This document shows, piece by piece, positions 34,501 through 42,975 of a stretch of 64,000 bases of DNA (position 1 is the stretch's first letter; each line of letters opens with the position of its first letter). This stretch comes from Raphanus sativus (taxonomy: Eukaryota; Streptophyta; Magnoliopsida; Brassicales; Brassicaceae). The stretch is from contig NC_079518.1 in assembly GCF_000801105.2 (NCBI RefSeq), positions 8,998,106-9,062,105 of the forward strand. The letters are read 5' to 3'. The notes below the pieces were generated by a model. That model did not search any database. It was not told where the DNA came from and saw only the letters and a list, made by a program, of their open reading frames with translations. The position numbers and the translations under genes are program-made.

Positions 34501-35162
34501 TATTTTAAAAAATAATATTGATTATTTGGATAATAAAGTTTATTTAGTCTATAAATATAATAATATATAAATTCAGTAATACTGAATAACTATAATTAAA
34601 TAGTATGTTTGCATTGTATTTACCAAACATAAATTGTCTGTAATATTGAATTATGTATTTACTTTTTGATTATATAAATTACTGATTTCAAAAGAAAAAT
34701 GAACTAAACTATCAGTAAATTCAAAAGTATGTACAAAAGATAAAAGAAACCCGATGTTTTGAGTATTAAACCTAACCAAAAATAAGAAAAATTATATTCC
34801 ATATGCTATATATTACATTTTGAGCAAACATTTAAGAAACTATATATCATTTTATAAATCCTCACAGAAAAGAAGATAAATGGTACTAGAAAACTCGATC
34901 TCATTCTCTTTTGATCGAATCAGATTGATTTATGTATTTTCTAGTGTTATAAAACTAATTAAAACACTATAAAAACTCACAGTTCTAGACTAAAACAGCA
35001 ACAATACCAAGTATTCGATCATTTTTAGTTATGTAATTGAAATTTGGTATAAACAATATAACCATACTCAACCAATTTAATATAAAAGAAATTTACATAA
35101 AAATTATTTTTTTATAAAAACCGATCAATCAAATCCCGCGCGTAGCGCAGGCCTTTTCTTAG
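31556..35162 (+). mobile_element. Helitron-like non-autonomous element, about 3.6 kb
   Basis: The 5' end begins TCTATATATATAAAGAAAAGG after an A, like crucifer Helitrons. Near the 3' end CCCGCGCGTAGCGCAGG can fold into a short stem, followed 9 bases later by cttag and a T. Helitrons insert between A and T and end in such a hairpin plus CTRR; the CTTAG end departs from the consensus. No RepHel frame is seen. The interior has host-gene-like DNA at 31880-32600, probably captured. Confidence 0.6.
32252..32584 (+). pseudogene. possible captured exon inside the Helitron
   Basis: A 110-codon frame with higher GC than its surroundings. It reads SVKPGGELRVSTEMSLLDSS and KTRKTGGGGVGGKTDVRY, is rich in Ser, Gly and Lys, and follows an acceptor-like 'accgcctag'. 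I cannot name the source gene. CT-rich leader-like sequence at about 31880-31960 could be its captured 5' UTR. Confidence 0.35.
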
Positions 35163-35509
35163 TAGACTTATATTGAGAGGACGCAGTATTATGGAATATC
35201 TGAGACTGACAGTAATGACGCACACCGGATATTATGACGTACTTTGTCGCCTTTTTGTTCATTCAAAGTTTCAAACTTCTCGTTACGTAGTGAATAATAA
35301 TAATTTAATATTATTTTGACTTTGGCTTTTCCTCTAAAACGGAATCGTCCAATTGCAGACAATTTATTTGAATTATTGGTTCGTTGACGACATCTACAAT
35401 AATCAAAACAAATATCTTCTTTTTTTCTGACCAAACACAGTTCATCTTGCCCATCTCATAATCTCAATCACCTCTCTGTCTTGTCCTCTGATCCAGATCC
35501 TTATACACC
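35163..35509 (+). promoter_or_regulatory. promoter of the lectin receptor kinase
   Basis: About 350 bp between the Helitron end and the kinase start, so the Helitron sits very near the promoter. The stretch before the ATG is CT-rich and leader-like. No specific element was fixed. Confidence 0.4.
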
Positions 35510-37567
35510 ATGTTCTCCAAACCTTCCATCCTTCTACTTTTCGCCATATCCCATTTACTATTCCGACCAATCTCATGCATCGATTTCGTCTACAACTCCA
35601 ACTTCACCAACACCAACACACTCCTCGTCGGCTCCGCCACCGTCGACTCTCCACCCTCCATCTTAACCCTCACCAACCAAACAACTTCCTCCATCGGACG
35701 CGGTCTCTACCCTTCAAGAATCCCCGCCTCCTCCTCCTCCTCCTCATCTCCTCTCCCATTCGCCACGTCATTCATCTTCTCCATGGCCCCTTACAGAAAC
35801 AGACTCCCCGGACACGGCTTCGCCTTCGTCTTCCTCCCTTCCCCCGACACATCCGCCGCCGAGTCCGCCCAGCACCTCGGCCTCCTCAACCTGACCAACA
35901 ACGGCGACCCTACCAACCGCATCTTCGGAGTCGAGTTCGACGTCTTCTCCAACCAAGAGTTCGACGACATCAACGACAACCACGTCGGCGTCGACGTCAA
36001 CTCCCTAACCTCCGTCTCCTCCGCCGTCGCGGGTTTCTACAGAGGAGACGGACAGTTCTTCACGGAGTTACGCCTCAACAGCGGAGACAACTATCAGGTC
36101 TGGATCGAGTTCAACGGCTCGGCGATCAACGTCACGATGGCTATAGCCGGCTCGTCGAAGCCCGTGAGACCTCTCGTGAGCGTTCCTCTGAACCTCACCG
36201 GAGTTTTGGTAGGTGACATGTACGTGGGGTTCACGGCAGCCACGGGTCTACTAGTGCAGAGCCATAGGATCCTCTCTTGGAGCTTTAGCAACTCTGACTT
36301 CTCCGTAGGCGATGCTTTGCTCACAAGGAACCTTCCTTCGTTTAAACTACGAGACGACTCTGTTTTTAACTCTATAGGGTTCATCGCTGGGGTCTCCGTT
36401 GGTGCCGTTGCGTTGATACTCTGCGTTATTGGGGTTGTTTTCTATGTTGTAAGGAGGAGACGACGACGGAGACTAGATGATGTTGAAGATTGGGAGACGG
36501 AGTATTGGCCTCATAGAGTGCAATACAGAAGCGTTTTGGAAGCGACGAAAGGGTTCTCGGAAGAGAATATGATCGGGTACGGAGGGAACTCGAAGGTGTA
36601 TAGAGGAGTGTTGGAAGGCAAAGAAGTGGCGGTGAAGAGGATTATGATTAGCCCTCGAGAGATCGTGGCCGGGACGAGCGAGTTCTTGGCCGAGGTGTCG
36701 AGTTTAGGGAGGTTGAGACACAAGAATATAGTGGGGCTAAGAGGTTGGTGTAAGAAAGGTGGCGAGTGTCTTGTATTGGTGTACGAGTATATGGAGAACG
36801 GGAGCGTGGATAAGCGGTTGTTCGATTGCGATGTGGTGTTGGAGTGGGAGGAGAGGATGAGAGCGGTGAGAGACGTGGCTTCGGGGATGTTGTATCTGCA
36901 CGAAGGGTGGGAGTCAAAAGTGTTGCATAGAGATATTAAGACGAGTAACGTGTTGCTCGACAAGGATATGAACGCGAGGGTTGGTGATTTCGGGTTGGCT
37001 AAGCTGCAAAACACTAACAAAGAGATGGTTAGTACCACGCACGTGGTTGGAACAGCGGGTTATATGGCGCCTGAGCTGGTTAAGACAGGGAGAGCGTCCG
37101 TGGAGACGGATGTGTACAGCTTTGGGGTGTTTGTGTTGGAGGTGGTGTGTGGAAGGAGGCCGATAGAGGAAGGAAGGGAAGGGATAGTGGAGTGGATGTG
37201 GGGACTGATGGAGAGAGACCAAGTGGTTGATGGTTTGGACGAGAGGTTGAAGGTGAGAGGAAGGTTTGAGATAAAGGAAGTGGAGATGGTTTTGAGGATA
37301 GGATTATTGTGTGTGCATCCTGATCCGAGGGTGAGGCCGAAGATGAGGCAAGTGGTGCATATATTGGAACAAGGGAGATTGAGTGATGATGAGAGGGAGA
37401 GGGAAGGTGTGGAAGTAAGCTTGTTGGAGAGGATGAAGAGTTCTTATTTGTTGGGAACTACTAGTGATGGAATGCAACAACAACATCCCACGTTCTTAGA
37501 TGTATGGAAATCGTCTTCTCATTCTAATTCCTTTAGGAGTTTTAGTTCTATTTTTCAAGGAAGGTGA
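35510..37567 (+). CDS. LECRK72: L-type lectin receptor-like kinase, class VII
   Basis: An intron-less frame of 685 residues. Signal peptide 1-23; legume-lectin domain about 24-262 (IDFVYNSNF start, HGFAFVFLPS, FGVEFDVFSNQEF, VGVDVNS, ELRLNSGDNYQVWIEF); transmembrane segment about 288-312 followed by a run of eight arginines; kinase domain from about 345. Kinase motifs are intact: GYGGNSKVY loop, VAVKR lysine, HRDIKTSN catalytic loop (near 472), DFGLAK and GTAGYMAPEL. L-type lectin kinases sense extracellular cues at the plasma membrane. Class VII.2 (At4g28350) is favoured by similarity and by the flanking ENODL and FLY1 genes. A 1.6 kb transposon lies 146 bp past the stop codon. Confidence 0.93.
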   Translation: MFSKPSILLLFAISHLLFRPISCIDFVYNSNFTNTNTLLVGSATVDSPPSILTLTNQTTSSIGRGLYPSRIPASSSSSSSPLPFATSFIFSMAPYRNRLPGHGFAFVFLPSPDTSAAESAQHLGLLNLTNNGDPTNRIFGVEFDVFSNQEFDDINDNHVGVDVNSLTSVSSAVAGFYRGDGQFFTELRLNSGDNYQVWIEFNGSAINVTMAIAGSSKPVRPLVSVPLNLTGVLVGDMYVGFTAATGLLVQSHRILSWSFSNSDFSVGDALLTRNLPSFKLRDDSVFNSIGFIAGVSVGAVALILCVIGVVFYVVRRRRRRRLDDVEDWETEYWPHRVQYRSVLEATKGFSEENMIGYGGNSKVYRGVLEGKEVAVKRIMISPREIVAGTSEFLAEVSSLGRLRHKNIVGLRGWCKKGGECLVLVYEYMENGSVDKRLFDCDVVLEWEERMRAVRDVASGMLYLHEGWESKVLHRDIKTSNVLLDKDMNARVGDFGLAKLQNTNKEMVSTTHVVGTAGYMAPELVKTGRASVETDVYSFGVFVLEVVCGRRPIEEGREGIVEWMWGLMERDQVVDGLDERLKVRGRFEIKEVEMVLRIGLLCVHPDPRVRPKMRQVVHILEQGRLSDDEREREGVEVSLLERMKSSYLLGTTSDGMQQQHPTFLDVWKSSSHSNSFRSFSSIFQGR

Positions 37568-37909
37568 AAAGCTAGTGTGAGAGTTATTATTTTTTAGTAG
37601 TATTTCTATACTATAGAGTATATATATACAGGTTGTGTAATTTGTATCTATATAAGATTTACATGAATTTCATCTCTGAAATAAATCAGTTTAGAAACTT
37701 TTAGCATTCTTAGAGCATCCACAATGGTGTACTTGGTTAGAAGAATCCTTAGGATTATTAAATATTTTTTTTTGTTTTTTTAAATAGTTAAGGACTTAGT
37801 TAAAAAAGAGTATGCAATGGTGTTCCTTATATTTGAGATATAAAAAAATGTATTGCATAAGAGTAGAAAACACAGGAAACTCAAACGCAAACATTTCCCA
37901 AAACCAAAC

Positions 37910-37984
37910 CTGCAGCTGGTAGATCATTGTTCTCAATGGCTTGTCCTACTTTGCTTAAATTGTAAAGAAGATCCTGCAAATACC
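37910..37984 (-). pseudogene. captured exon of unidentified gene
   Basis: Preceded on the minus strand by a tg-rich tract and 'ttgcag'. The exon reads [19 protein letters not shown] and ends at a GT donor. It joins in frame to the 3' part of the exon at 38096-38243 (KLQKIA|GYLQ), which shows these two pieces came from one source gene. I do not recognise that gene with confidence; a thylakoid-lumen protein is one possibility. Confidence 0.55.
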
Positions 37985-38095
37985 CTGCAACACATACACA
38001 CACACACGCAAATTGCTGGATCAGGTTCTCTGTTTTCTTTTCTTTGAACAAGATCAAAAACAGAACAAAAGAAACAAGAAAAAACCTGCAATTTT

Positions 38096-38243
38096 CTGCA
38101 GTTTGCAACACCACTCCCCAACAAGAGAGAAGGTCTTGAACAGCATTCATGGTGGGCATAGCTGGAATAGCTCCTCTCTCTGTTACAGTAATAGCTCCAC
38201 AAGCATTTGCGAATAGAAGCGCCTCTCTTAGCTTCTTCTCATC
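38096..38243 (-). pseudogene. captured fructokinase (pfkB) C-terminal exon fused to another exon
   Basis: After an acceptor (tttacag) the minus strand reads [20 protein letters not shown] and [10 protein letters not shown], the C-terminal region of plant fructokinases. About two-thirds of the way along the similarity stops (near AVQDLLS). The rest continues in a different frame into the exon at 37910-37984. The junction of two source genes therefore lies inside this exon. Confidence 0.75.
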
Positions 38244-38354
38244 CTGTAAATATATATCACACATAAGTCCACCTAGAACCGAAACGCATCACAAAGAATG
38301 AATTTTTATATACGACAAAGAGTTAAACATGCAAGAGAGTTAAAGTGTCTTTAC

Positions 38355-38820
38355 TTGCAAGAGTTTGTGGAACATTGACGAAAGAACGGGCTCAGGTATC
38401 TTCTTAGTTACTTTCAAGATATCTGCAAGAGATCCTCCATCCATATATTCAAGAGCTATGCTGATCTGTCCCGAGTCAGGACTATAAAACGCTCTGTGGA
38501 AATCCACAAGTCCTTCATGACAAGGAGCTTCACACATCGTCCTTATCTCTGTAAGCAGTTGCTGCCTTTTCTCCTGCTCAACCAAATCAATAAGCATTCA
38601 AAGAAACATACTATATATGATGATATCCAGAAGGTGAGTTACTTTAATTACCCTTTCGAAGATATTGATTCTCTTCAAGGCTAGAAGCCTGTGTTTCGGG
38701 ATATGAATAGCGCGTTGAACAACGCTGCTAGCTCCGCTTCCTATAGCTCCAAAGACCACAAGAAACCCTTCTCACGATGAATCGTTTGGGTCTAACGATG
38801 AGGATGAAGAGAAACCCTTC
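38355..38820 (-). pseudogene. captured MKK3 fragment (MAP kinase kinase 3)
   Basis: Exons at about 38652-38757 and 38355-38573 encode FGAIGSGASSVVQRAIHIP (the kinase glycine loop), ALKRINIFER, EIRTMCEAPCHEGLVDFH and YMDGGSLADILKVTKKI, matching the kinase N-lobe of MKK3. The splice sites between them are intact. Upstream, LFDAEKGFSSSSSLDPNDS resembles the MKK3 N terminus, but it runs into a TGA and is joined to the glycine loop with the MKK3 sequence between them missing. A repeated tgagaagggtttct at that join suggests a deletion between short repeats. The catalytic loop is absent. Confidence 0.85.
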
Positions 38821-39384
38821 TCAGCATCAAACAAAGGAGAGGCTGAACGTGTCTGGTCTTTTGTAGAACTCCGGCAGAGCTCCGACAAAAAGAATAATCG
38901 AACATAGGAAACAAAATCAAAATCGTCAAGCTCTGATTTTTAAAGTTTGAGTCTTTTAATCAGGAAATCGAACACATGAAACAAAAATCATATATAATCA
39001 GGATGATGGAGAAGAAGACTCACCGGATCGGAGGCGAGGAAGTGGACGATTCGAACGATGGAGAAGAAGATTCACAGGAAACAAAAAATCAAACGAAACA
39101 CAACTCTTGCTGTTCAGAAAAAAAAACACAACACCCTCCACCCAATGGCAACATGCCACGTCCCTAAGGATTTGATCCTTATAATCCTTATTTACGGATC
39201 AATCCTTAGTTATTTAGTTATTATATTATTATTTTATTCCGAAAATCATTGGATTAATTGCTAAGGATTCCACAAAGATCACCGTTGTGGGTGGTCTTAC
39301 AAAAAAAGTCTGTTTAGAAAACTTCCATGAACTGTTATTCACATATTCAGCTAGAATTTTTCTTATGTTTAAACTTACAACGAG

Positions 39385-39455
39385 GCACCAGTGGTCTAGT
39401 GGTAGAATAGTACCCTGCCACGGTACAGACCCGGGTTCGATTCCCGGCTGGTGCA
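39385..39455 (+). tRNA. tRNA-Gly (GCC)
   Basis: 71 nt with acceptor stem GCACCAG pairing CTGGTGC and discriminator A. The A box is tggtctagtgg, the anticodon loop cctgccacgg gives GCC, and the T arm is ccgggttcgattcccgg. It is followed by a T run that can terminate Pol III. The gene is intact. Confidence 0.97.
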
Positions 39456-39676
39456 TGTTTTTTTAACTTTTTAACAACTTTTTTTTTTTTAAATTTTATT
39501 TCAAAAACACTTCTGATAAAATGGTTTAGAGAGTGATAATCACTGATTAAGCAAGGAATTAATTAATACTCTCACTATTAATGACAGATTAATATTAAGT
39601 TCAAACATAAAATGACAGATTAATATTAAGTTCAATTCAAAAAGTAGAGTAATTAATTAATACTCTCACTAATCAC

Positions 39677-40397
39677 TTATAAACCATAGACCATGGAACT
39701 TATGAAAACAACAAGAACTAATCCTATAGAAACCATCCCAGGACCAACCAAACCGGCTGAACTGTGAGCTTTCGCGGGTCCTGGAGCCGGAGCAAAAGCT
39801 TCCGAGTCAGAAAGAACCACTTGCGGAGAAGGCGCTGGAGATGACACAGGGACAGGAGACAGAGTCGGTGATGGTGAGGGAGATGGCTGACGAGGACTGT
39901 GGCTGTGGTGGGCTGTAGACATGACTTTGACGGCTAGCTTCTGGCCTTTGAGACAGTTTTCTGAGTTGCCACTGACGAAAAAGAACGGACCTGAGCGGCT
40001 AAGCACAAAAAGAGAGTCTCCGTCTGAGAAGGAAGTTATGGGGTGAGTCGTGTTGCATGTCTTGTACTCTTCTTCACTCACCTCCAACACTGAATCTTTT
40101 CCCTTGGCGTACTTAAAATCTTGCATTTGCACCAGTTGGTTATATATGGTTTCTTGTAGTGACATTAGGATACATTAATGTGTATAGAGTAGATAAGATT
40201 GAGAGAGACTTACAAAGAGTGTCGTTGACTTGAAACCGGTTACGGTGAGACCAATGAGAATAATCCTCGGGAGGACTAAGAACCCAACCATCTTTCCCAC
40301 CTACATAGAACTTGTAACCATTTGACCCTAGTGCAAACACCAAAGCCGTTAATATCACAATCATCAAGTACGCATCAAAGCTTTTGACCAAACCCAT
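39677..40397 (-). CDS. ENODL3: early nodulin-like (phytocyanin) GPI-anchored protein
   Basis: Two exons, 40214-40397 and 39677-40119, join in phase to 208 residues. A signal peptide (VILTALVFALGSNG) is followed by a plastocyanin-like domain (YKFYVGGKDGW, SHWSHRNRFQVNDTL, FKYAKGKDSVLEVSEEEY, CNTTHPI, GPFFFVSGNSENCLKGQKL). Then come a Pro/Ser/Ala-rich arabinogalactan-like region and a hydrophobic GPI tail (GMVSIGLVLVVFISSMVYGL). Early nodulin-like proteins generally lack the copper ligands and act at the cell wall-membrane interface. The intron sits at the usual phytocyanin site. Gene order matches At4g28365. The upstream region is tandemly duplicated. Confidence 0.9.
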
Positions 40398-40415
40398 CTC
40401 TCCAAAACTTATAAT

Positions 40416-41670
40416 TCGACCTCAAGTAATTAGTCTCTCTCTTGAGCTGTGTTGCTCTGGGTGCCTATTCGTATGTGTATTTATGGTGAAAGCAGTGATA
40501 GCCGTTGGGTGAAGCTTTTGGCTTCATCGAGATCTCTAGAGAATATGCAAATCAATTTGAAGCGTTTCGGTTTTGTTCCTCTCTTCTTTTTTTCTTACAC
40601 GTTTCGACATGCAATGGACTTAACGGCTATCTTCTTTTCACACACTTTATTTACTCCCCTCAAACAGTCATTTTCCACCAGATGTTCCAATTTGTTAGTC
40701 ATCTAACAAAGAAAAAACTGAAATCAAATTTTTAATAAGCTTACGTAAAGTATTATTTTATTTTGTGGAAGATCACATAGTGAAATGATTTTAACTAAGC
40801 TTAAGAGATTATTAAAGTTTTTATATTCAGATGTCTGAAATTTGAGGCCGACACAATGGCATTTAATGCAGACTAATATGAAAACTTTGACATAGTGCAA
40901 TTGTAAATAGAACCTTCAATGCGGATTCATAAGAATGGAATCAGATCTGTTAGATGTAAATACTTAGACCATGATTATCGCATAGACCCAACAAAAGGGG
41001 TTCTTCAAATTTTTTTTTTTTCTTTTTTACTTTTTGTCTTTTAAAAAAAGAAAAATTAAAACCTACCAATCGCGGGCCTCCACGTGTCAGTGGGGCCCGC
41101 AAACAGTGCAACATACCACCAACACACGTTTCTTCTCTGGCAACTTTTGTAACAGATCTCTTCATTTTTGTGGGGGCCTACCACCTACTTTTACTCTGAA
41201 AACCCCTTGAGGAGACTGCAATAAATATGCTCTTATAAAACAAATTATCCAAAATAGAATAGAGTTGTGAATTCTTATGATTTATAATAAAATAATAAAT
41301 TATGTTAAAAATGTATTTTTTATTTCATAAGAGAAACCTAAAGTACTATTATTTAACTAAAAAGGAGTTCAATACAATAAAAGATATAATGGGCTTTTTT
41401 CAACAAGATCATTACACATTTTCTCTTATATACACTCAAAGCCCCCAACTAGTTCAGACAAAACTTGAACTTACTTTCATTTTTTTCTATAAGTGGATTT
41501 GCGTTCTTGATTAGGCCTACTTCTGGTCGGTTGTTAAATGTTATTAGCTTTGAAACATGGTAACATTAATCTCTAACAAAGTAAATGTTTATGGAAATAA
41601 GAAGTTTTCAAGGCGTAAGAAAGACCTGAGAATGCGAGATTTCAACAAGAAACTCCTTTTATAAATAACT
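40416..41670. repeat. tandem duplication, copy 1 (upstream of ENODL)
   Basis: Starts near 'cgacctcaagtaattag', 20 bp upstream of the ENODL start codon. It repeats at 41671. Identity with copy 2 is very high, apart from a 266-bp MITE present only here. Removing the MITE gives about 990 bp. Confidence 0.93.
40967..41232. mobile_element. 266-bp Harbinger-type MITE inside duplication copy 1
   Basis: TTA is duplicated on each side (40964-40966 and 41233-41235). The ends GACCATGATTATCGCA and, reverse-complemented, GAGCATATTTATTGCA are inverted repeats. Copy 2 of the duplication has the uninterrupted sequence atacttataaaac at 42241-42253, with a single TTA. That is a true empty site. Confidence 0.92.
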
Positions 41671-42681
41671 CGACCTCAAGTAATTAGTCTCTCTCTTGAG
41701 CTGTGTTGCCCTGGGTGCCTATTCGTATGTGTATTTATGGTGAAAGCAGTGATAGCCGTTGGGTGAAGCTTTTGGCTTCATCGAGATCTCTAGAGAATAT
41801 GCAAATCAATTTGAAGCGTTTCGGTTTTGTTCCTCTCTTCTTTTTTTCTTACGCGTTTCGGTTTTGTTCCTCTCTTCTTTTTTTCTTACATGCAATGGAC
41901 TTAACGGCTATCTTCTTTTCACACACTTTATTTACTCCCCGCAAACAGCCATTTTCCACCAGATGTTCCAATTTGTTAGTCATCTAACAAAGAAAAAACA
42001 GAAATCCAATTTTTAATAAGCTTACGTAAAGTATTATTTTATTTTGTGGAAGATCACATAGTGAAATGATTTTAACTAAGCTTAAGAGATTATTAAAGTT
42101 TTTATATTCAGATGTCTGAAATTTGAGGCCGACACAATGGCATTTAATGCAGACTAATATGAAAACTTTGACATAGTGCAATTGTAAATAGAACCTTCAA
42201 TGCGGATTCATAAGAATGGAATCAGATCTGTTAGATGTAAATACTTATAAAACAAATTATCCAAAATAGTATAGAGTTGTGAATTCTTATGATTTATAAT
42301 AAAATAATAAATTATGTTGAAAATGTATTTTTTATTTCATAAGAGAAACCTAAAGTACTATTATTTAATTAAAAAGGAGTTCAATACAATAAAAGATATA
42401 ATGGGCTTTTTTCAACAAGATCATTACACATTTTTCTCTTATATACACTCAAAGCCCCCAACTAGTTCAGACAAAACTTGAACTTACTTTCATTTTTGTT
42501 CTATAAGTGGATTTGCGTTCTTGATTAGGCCTACTTCTGGTCGGTTGTTAAATGTTATTAGCTTTGAAACATGGTAACATTAATCTCTAACAAAGTAAAT
42601 GTTTATGGAAATAAGAAGTTTTCAAGGCGTAAGAAAGACCTGAGAATGCGAGATTTCAATAAGAAAACTCCTTTTATAAAA
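41671..42681. repeat. tandem duplication, copy 2
   Basis: About 1 kb, nearly identical to copy 1 without the MITE. It has an extra internal direct repeat of about 37 bp (cgtttcggttttgttcc...cttac, near 41818-41890) that occurs once in copy 1. It ends about 300 bp before FLY1. Confidence 0.93.
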
Positions 42682-42975
42682 CAACAAAAATTAAATTAAT
42701 TAAAAAAAAAAGCTTAGAGAAGAGTTGATTGCGAGGCTTCAACGACTGCAGAACAAATTGGCAGATACAAAATCTTCAATCTCTCATCTCCTTTAGCTTC
42801 TTCTCACGTATCTTCTCCTTCAATCAGTTTCGATTGACTTCATATCGGAAAAACCTCTTCTTCTATGTTGGATTGTGTTCTTCAGTGACGTGTGGGGTTT
42901 GGAGAATTAGCCTCGAAACGTTTTAAAATTAGGGTTTGAATCGTAAAAATCGGAGCTTGGGGCTGTGACTGTGAT
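42682..42975 (+). promoter_or_regulatory. leader region of FLY1
   Basis: From about 42716 the DNA becomes leader-like, with CT-rich stretches and 'ttagggtttg' near 42930. The short frame at 42729-42926 shows no similarity. Confidence 0.4.

Larger units (their letters stand above)
37713..39296. mobile_element. Pack-type PIF/Harbinger element carrying host gene fragments
   Basis: Ends GAGCATCCACAATGGTG and, reverse-complemented, GACCACCCACAACGGTG form terminal inverted repeats. TTA is duplicated on both sides (37710-37712 and 39297-39299), the PIF/Harbinger signature. No transposase is present. On the minus strand the interior holds, in order, exons of MAP kinase kinase MKK3, the end of a fructokinase, and an exon of an unidentified gene, several with intact splice sites. 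It is a chimera of at least two, probably three, host genes. Confidence 0.85.

Noticed and set aside
35575..36216. 213-codon arginine-rich frame overlapping the lectin domain
   Set aside because: It is an out-of-frame shadow of a codon-biased gene and has no domain.
36511..37038. 175-codon minus-strand frame inside the lectin receptor kinase
   Set aside because: Its residues mirror the kinase codons on the other strand; the + frame has all kinase motifs.
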